A stretch of 8,809 bases of DNA. Source: Chloroflexota bacterium (lineage in GTDB: Bacteria > Chloroflexota > Dehalococcoidia > GIF9 > AB-539-J10). Both the position numbers and the translations under genes were made by a program. Shown in pieces: positions 5,436 to 8,809 of this stretch (positions within the stretch are counted from its first letter, which is position 1; every line of letters begins with the position of its first letter). The notes beneath the pieces are model-generated. The model searched no databases. It worked only from the letters and a program-made list of their open reading frames with translations, and was not told where the DNA came from. Location: positions 1-8,809 of the forward strand of contig DAOVBS010000014.1 in the NCBI GenBank assembly GCA_030670425.1. The letters are read 5' to 3'.

Positions 5436-6479
5436 ATGGCACGAATAAAAGCAGGTATAGTAAATGTTACCGGGTACGTCGGTATCGAGTTGGCTCGCAT
5501 ACTTCACCAGCACCCCCTGGTGGAGCTTATTTCTGTCACCGGGCGAAGCGCGGCGGGTAAGAATCTGGGCGATGTTTTCCCTCATTTCGGCAGTGGCGAC
5601 TATGCGATAAAGACCGACTTGGATAGCGATATCGATGTTGCTTTCTCGGCTATGCCGCACAAGGGCAGTGTAGATGTAGTGCCGGGGCTGTTGGAAAGGG
5701 GCATCAAGACGATCGATGTGAGTGCTGATTTCAGATTGAAAGATGCCGGTGAATATCTCAACTGGTATGGATTTGCGCATCCGGTGCCTGAACTGCTGGG
5801 AAAGGCAGTCTATGGCCTGCCTGAACTGCACCGAAGTGAGATCGTCGCGGCATCTCTGGTGGCAAATCCGGGGTGCTACAGCACTGGTGCTATCCTAGCA
5901 TTGGCACCTGCGGTCAGGGAGGGAATCATTTGCGGTGACATAATAGTTGATAGCAAGTCAGGCATTTCCGGTGCTGGTAGAACCCTGAGCTTGGCCTCCC
6001 ATTACTCCGAATGCAATGAGAGCACGGCAGCTTATGCGCTTGAAGGACACCGGCACCTGCCGGAGATCAGGCAGGAGTTGGAAATGCTAGCCTCCGGGCT
6101 CACTCTGATGGTGACTTTTGTCCCGCACCTGGTGCCGATGACACGGGGCATATTGAGTTCTTGCTATGCCAGACTGAAAGATGGGAAACTGGCTAGAGGC
6201 AGCAAGGCAAAAGAAGAGCTACGGCAGCTCTTCAGCGAGTTCTATGAGGGTGCTCCCTTTGTGCGGGTAGTCGATGAGCCTCCTCAGACCAAACGCGCCT
6301 GGGGTAGCAATTTCTGCTTCATCTACCCGACTATTGACTTGAGGACCGAGAGGCTTGTAGTTATTAGCTGTATTGATAATCTGGTAAAGGGTGGAGCGGG
6401 GCAGGCTGTCCAGAACATGAACTTGATGCTTGGCTTGCCCGAGACGAGCGGCCTTGAAACTTTGGCCGTCTACCCCTAG
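5436..6479 (+). CDS. argC: N-acetyl-gamma-glutamyl-phosphate reductase
   Basis: 347-aa enzyme of arginine biosynthesis that reduces N-acetylglutamyl phosphate to the semialdehyde with NADPH. An N-terminal Rossmann fold starts at KAGIVNVTGYVG (5-16). The usual middle Gly of the GxxGxxG turn is Asn10 here. The catalytic nucleophile is Cys147 in ANPGCYSTGA. VDSKSGISGAGR (171-182) and EGHRHLPEI (203-211), the latter with the catalytic His, are diagnostic, as is DNLVKGGAGQAVQNMN (314-329) near the end. Length is normal for the short ArgC type. I chose ATG 5436; TTG 5430 adds two residues and lies 8 nt after the -10 box, so it could be a leaderless start. No other arg gene is adjacent. tRNA-Glu follows after 13 nt and is probably on the same transcript. 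Confidence 0.95.
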   Translation: MARIKAGIVNVTGYVGIELARILHQHPLVELISVTGRSAAGKNLGDVFPHFGSGDYAIKTDLDSDIDVAFSAMPHKGSVDVVPGLLERGIKTIDVSADFRLKDAGEYLNWYGFAHPVPELLGKAVYGLPELHRSEIVAASLVANPGCYSTGAILALAPAVREGIICGDIIVDSKSGISGAGRTLSLASHYSECNESTAAYALEGHRHLPEIRQELEMLASGLTLMVTFVPHLVPMTRGILSSCYARLKDGKLARGSKAKEELRQLFSEFYEGAPFVRVVDEPPQTKRAWGSNFCFIYPTIDLRTERLVVISCIDNLVKGGAGQAVQNMNLMLGLPETSGLETLAVYP

Positions 6480-6492
6480 AGTTGTGTTGCTT

Positions 6493-6566
6493 GCCCTCAT
6501 CGTCTAGAGGCCTAGGACGCCAGCCTTTCAAGCTGGAGATCAGGGGTTCGAATCCCCTTGGGGGCA
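6493..6566 (+). tRNA. tRNA-Glu(UUC), CCA not encoded
   Basis: The acceptor GCCCTCA pairs with TGGGGGC (one G-T pair). The D region GTCTAGAGGCCTAGGAC closely resembles that of other bacterial glutamate tRNAs. The anticodon stem CCAGC/GCTGG encloses CTTTCAA, so the anticodon is TTC. The T arm is AGGGG/CCCCT with TTCGAAT, and the discriminator is A6566. The next bases are TTCA, so CCA must be added by the nucleotidyltransferase. No promoter is visible in the 13-nt gap after argC, so the tRNA is probably cut from the argC transcript. Confidence 0.95.
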
Positions 6567-6567
6567 T

Positions 6568-7206
6568 TCAGTCCTTCCATGCACCTTCGCCAATAAGGGG
6601 CACGAAATAGCAGGCACCCAGGTTTTCCACTTTGTTTCCGTCTTTGTTCCTGGTGATTCTTATCAGGTCCTGCTGCCAGCGCGAGCCTACAGGAATGACC
6701 ATCCGGCCTCCCCATGCCAACTGTCCCAGGAGGATCTCAGGGATCGAAGGAGCGCCGGCGGACACTATGATGGCATCGTAGGGAGCATCTGGTATCCACC
6801 CCAGAGTCTTGCTGGCGCGGTGGACCTGAATGTTGGAATACCCACGCTTCGCCAGAACCCGTCTAGCTGATTCTTCCAGTTCAGGTATGGTCTCCACGGT
6901 GACTACCTGCCGGGCGATCTCTGCCAGGACAGCAGCTTCGTAGCCGCTCCCAGTGCCCAGTTCCAGCACTTGCTCATCCCCTCTGAGTTCTAAAGCCTGT
7001 ATCATGAGGGCCACAATGAAGGGTTGGGAAATAGTCTGTCCGAAGCCAATACTTAGGGGCCTGTCATCATAGGCAGCATCAGCGTGTTCTTGAGGGACAA
7101 AGCAATCACGAGGGACGCGACTCATCGCCTCAACCACACGCTTATCAGCGATTTCCCAGCTCAGATGCTTGATCAGTCTGGTTCGAGCTCGCTCTAGGTC
7201 CGCCAC
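6568..7206 (-). CDS. pcm: Protein-L-isoaspartate O-methyltransferase
   Basis: 212-aa SAM-dependent methyltransferase that repairs isoaspartyl damage in proteins; cytoplasmic, normal length. GQTISQP (56-62) with Ser60 is the family signature. VLELGTGSGYEAAVLA (80-95) is SAM motif I, and VETIPEL (104-110) holds the acidic ribose-binding residue. APYDAIIVSAGAPSIP (141-156) is motif II, and the end PLIGEGAW is typical. The GDG loop that normally precedes the GW of this family reads ASK (131-133) here, so that SAM contact may differ. The start is GTG 7204-7206: an in-frame TGA lies just upstream with no ATG between. No good Shine-Dalgarno is seen. It is the last gene of the xerC - membrane protein - pcm operon, 19 nt after the membrane-protein gene. 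Its stop lies 1 nt from the end of the convergent tRNA-Glu gene. Confidence 0.93.
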   Translation of the reverse strand: MADLERARTRLIKHLSWEIADKRVVEAMSRVPRDCFVPQEHADAAYDDRPLSIGFGQTISQPFIVALMIQALELRGDEQVLELGTGSGYEAAVLAEIARQVVTVETIPELEESARRVLAKRGYSNIQVHRASKTLGWIPDAPYDAIIVSAGAPSIPEILLGQLAWGGRMVIPVGSRWQQDLIRITRNKDGNKVENLGACYFVPLIGEGAWKD

Positions 7207-7225
7207 CGTTAATCAACAACAGGGA

Positions 7226-7492
7226 TTAGCCGAGGATGAATGACAGGATTACGATAATCAGGAATATCGATCCCGCAAGGATACCGATCTCTTTCACTTC
7301 CGCCATTACGTAGCGGTAGCGCTCAGTGGCCTCCCCAGAGCCCGGACGGGCTTTCGTGGAGACTGGAGCCACCTCGGTTTGCAGTTCGGACACAGCGGCT
7401 GTTCGCCCAGGTTGCTGAGGAGTTCCTCGCTGTGCTCCTTCGGTTAGCCTGATGCGATGTTTTGCCTTGGCACGACGTGATTTCTTTGGCAT
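7226..7492 (-). CDS. Small tail-anchored membrane protein, unknown function
   Basis: 88 aa. Residues 1-16 are strongly basic (MPKKSRRAKAKHR), 17-58 look disordered (Gln, Pro, Thr, Ala and Glu rich), and a single hydrophobic segment at about 69-87 (ILAGSIFLIIVILSFILG) ends the protein. It is preceded by ERYRYVMAEVKEI, which could be an amphipathic helix. This predicts a C-terminally anchored inner-membrane protein with its basic end in the cytoplasm, perhaps able to touch nucleic acid (inference). It resembles SecE only in size and tail helix; the SecE consensus before the helix is absent. A Shine-Dalgarno-like AAGGTAGGG lies just upstream of the ATG. It starts 5 nt after the xerC stop and is followed by pcm after 19 nt, so all three are probably one operon. 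Confidence 0.65.
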   Translation of the reverse strand: MPKKSRRAKAKHRIRLTEGAQRGTPQQPGRTAAVSELQTEVAPVSTKARPGSGEATERYRYVMAEVKEIGILAGSIFLIIVILSFILG

Positions 7493-7497
7493 AGTCC

Positions 7498-8352
7498 CTA
7501 CCTTGTTGGAGATGGAGGTCTCTGATAGATTCTGGTACTCGAAACATAGGCATGCCCCAAGGCCTGCTGGAGAGACCGGAGGTCGCTGCCGCTTTGGATC
7601 CTGCGTGCGGCGAAGCTATGACGCAGGGTTTGCGGCGTAACTTGAGTGCCCAGACCAGCCTTGCGGGCGTAGTTTTTGATGATCTGCCAGAATCCCTGTC
7701 GAGTGAGCCGACCGCCACGCCGATTCAGAAACAGAGCCTCTTCCTTTTCATCGTATAACAAGTCGAGTCTGTCGTTTTGAAGGAAACTCCTCAGCAACTG
7801 GCTTGTGCGGTGGTCAAGCGGAATCCTCCTCTTGGAGTTGCCGTGGACCGAATGTACGCAAGATTGGTTCGAGTCGATGTCTTCAACATTGAGAGACACT
7901 AACTCGGTGGCACGCAAGCCGGTGGCGTATAGCAATTCCAGCATAACGGTGTCCCTTTTGGCCTCCAGCGTAGATGATTTCGCGGGCTCTGCTAGCAGGC
8001 GGCGGAATTCGTCGGGAGAGAGGAACTTGGGCGTCCGCTTGCTAACCCGGGGGGAAACCACATTTCGCAATGGGTTCTCCTTCAGCTTGCCTTGGTCCAC
8101 TAGGAACTTGAAAAACGACTTAGCCGAAGCTACCTTGCGAGCCGTCGTGGCGGCGGAATAGCCTTTTCCCCTGAGGTTGATAAGATAGCTCTTCAGAAGG
8201 GTGTCATTCGACCGGATTATATCTTTGACTCGCTCTGCCGCAACATACGCTGCTAGCTGCTCCAAATCATTGCGGTAGGCAGCTACCGTGTTCTGCGAAG
8301 AACCTTTGGCTGTGGCTAGATAGTGAAGGAAAGCGTCGATATCCCGTTCCAC
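7498..8352 (-). CDS. Tyrosine recombinase, XerC/XerD-like, with non-canonical active site
   Basis: 284 aa. The N-terminal SAM-like core-binding domain (about 1-88) has DIDAFLHYLATAKGSSQNT. The catalytic domain follows LSPDEFRRLL (111-120). Of the six usual catalytic residues four are present: Arg147 (ATGLRATEL), Arg244 (TLRHSF), His267 (LGH) and Tyr276 (TRIY). The His of HxxR is Gln241 (TPQTLRHSF, codon 7630-7632). By-eye alignment puts His170 where the catalytic Lys of GKG should be (Lys174 is nearby). Only eight residues follow the Tyr, whereas Xer proteins usually carry about 20 that bind the partner recombinase. The family resolves chromosome dimers at dif; whether this copy is active is unclear. 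GTG 8352 is the start, since an in-frame TAG lies two codons upstream. Its probable -10 box is 9 nt before the GTG. It heads the operon with the small membrane protein and pcm. Confidence 0.88.
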   Translation of the reverse strand: MERDIDAFLHYLATAKGSSQNTVAAYRNDLEQLAAYVAAERVKDIIRSNDTLLKSYLINLRGKGYSAATTARKVASAKSFFKFLVDQGKLKENPLRNVVSPRVSKRTPKFLSPDEFRRLLAEPAKSSTLEAKRDTVMLELLYATGLRATELVSLNVEDIDSNQSCVHSVHGNSKRRIPLDHRTSQLLRSFLQNDRLDLLYDEKEEALFLNRRGGRLTRQGFWQIIKNYARKAGLGTQVTPQTLRHSFAARRIQSGSDLRSLQQALGHAYVSSTRIYQRPPSPTR

Positions 8353-8361
8353 TAGCTAACC

Positions 8362-8367
8362 ATTTTA
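8362..8367 (-). promoter_or_regulatory. -10 box of the xerC operon
   Basis: TAAAAT on the minus strand, with exactly 9 nt between it and the GTG start at 8352. There is no good -35 and no Shine-Dalgarno in between, so transcription would start at or within about 3 nt of the start codon. Spacing mirrors that of uvrC on the other strand. Confidence 0.4.
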
Positions 8368-8384
8368 CCACAACGATAAGCATT

Positions 8385-8413
8385 TTGCCCGCGCAAAAGG
8401 CAGTTGTTACAAT
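8385..8413 (+). promoter_or_regulatory. Promoter of uvrC, leaderless layout
   Basis: TTGCCC (8385-8390), a 17-bp spacer and TACAAT (8408-8413). Only 9 nt separate the -10 box from the ATG at 8423, so the transcript should begin at or just before the start codon. No Shine-Dalgarno is present. Confidence 0.5.
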
Positions 8414-8422
8414 GCATTTGGC

Positions 8423-8809
8423 ATGAGGTCATCGCGGCTGGAAGAGCAATTGGCAGATCTGCCGGCAAGGCCCGGGGTCTATCTATTCAGGGATAGACAG
8501 AAAAAGGTCATTTACGTGGGCAAAGCTGTCAATTTGGCCAGCCGAGTAAGAAGCTACTTCGGTGCTCCCGGCAGTGTGTCATCACGAGTGCGACAGCTGA
8601 TGTCCAGGATAGACGCTCTTGAGTTTGTAGTTGCCAGCTCTGAGCAAGAAGCCCTCATCCTTGAGTGCGATATGATCAAGAAATACCGTCCCCGTTACAA
8701 TGTACGCCTGAAGGACGACAAGTCTTTCCCCTATCTGAAGGTGAGCACGAACGAGCCTTGGCCAGGCATCTATATCACTCGGCACAAGCAAGCGGATGGG
8801 GCTAGGTAT
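8423..8809 (+). CDS. uvrC: UvrABC system protein C, N-terminal part (3' end cut by window)
   Basis: The frame opens at ATG 8423 and stays open to the last base, giving 129 residues of a protein that is usually about 600. This is the GIY-YIG nuclease domain that makes the 3' incision in nucleotide excision repair. LPARPGVYLFRD (13-24) and VIYVGKAVNLASRVRSYF (29-46) contain the paired tyrosines (Tyr20, Tyr31) and the conserved Arg region. EALILECDMIKKYRPRYNV (76-94) carries the metal-binding acidic residue and the strongly conserved KKYRPRYN block, followed by LKDDKSFPYLKV (96-107). Every landmark is intact. It diverges from the xerC operon across a 70-bp gap. Confidence 0.96.
   Translation, partial: MRSSRLEEQLADLPARPGVYLFRDRQKKVIYVGKAVNLASRVRSYFGAPGSVSSRVRQLMSRIDALEFVVASSEQEALILECDMIKKYRPRYNVRLKDDKSFPYLKVSTNEPWPGIYITRHKQADGARY

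Noticed and set aside
5280..5831. 183-aa minus-strand frame spanning the divergent promoter region
   Set aside because: It overlaps the 5' ends of argC and of the synthase gene as well as both promoters; no family motif or ribosome binding site.
6364..6715. Two minus-strand open frames with PRGFEPLISSLKG and GIRTPDLQLERL
   Set aside because: Both are translations of the antisense of tRNA-Glu and overlap argC or pcm.
1..8809. CRISPR array, insertion sequence, prophage or defence island
   Set aside because: No spaced direct repeats, transposase, phage structural gene or known defence domain was found. The tyrosine recombinase has Xer-type neighbours, and neither tRNA is flanked by a visible attachment-site duplication.

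Overview
The window is a compact piece of bacterial chromosome of roughly 50% GC, filled mostly with housekeeping genes. Several things point to the Chloroflexota, most likely a Dehalococcoidia-type lineage, though this is inferred from gene content and motif flavour rather than from a marker gene. They are an archaeal-style (UPF0200-like) P-loop kinase, a stand-alone homocitrate/Re-citrate synthase-type enzyme beginning with a DVTNRDGVQT motif, a DUF5667 plus Ig-like surface protein, and promoters placed so close to start codons that leaderless mRNAs are likely.

Left part (1-3782, all + strand): the 3' end of recN; a promoter; then a P-loop kinase whose stop overlaps the start of a dCMP deaminase (ATGA). 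A consensus promoter with a palindromic operator follows, driving an arsenic-type ArsR repressor. Thirty bases further on is a secreted or anchored protein with a DUF5667-like helical region and two Ig/PKD-like repeats. No arsenic resistance gene is visible, so the ArsR looks orphaned, or else it controls itself and the surface protein.

Middle (3783-6566): a short gap with a hairpin, then tRNA-Gly(CCC) on the minus strand downstream of a Re-citrate/homocitrate synthase-like gene on the same strand. A 134-bp divergent promoter region separates that gene from argC (+), and tRNA-Glu(UUC) lies 13 nt after argC.

Right part (6568-8809): a minus-strand operon in the order xerC/D-like recombinase, small tail-anchored membrane protein of unknown function, and pcm (protein-L-isoaspartate methyltransferase). 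The pcm stop codon lies 1 nt from the tRNA-Glu end. On the + strand, diverging from xerC across only 70 bp, is the 5' end of uvrC, which runs off the window.

I see no CRISPR array, insertion sequence, prophage or obvious defence island. The best candidates for something unusual are the Xer recombinase with two non-canonical catalytic positions and a very short tail; the facing, apparently leaderless xerC/uvrC promoters; the orphan arsenic-type ArsR next to a secreted protein; and the kinase translationally coupled to dCMP deaminase.
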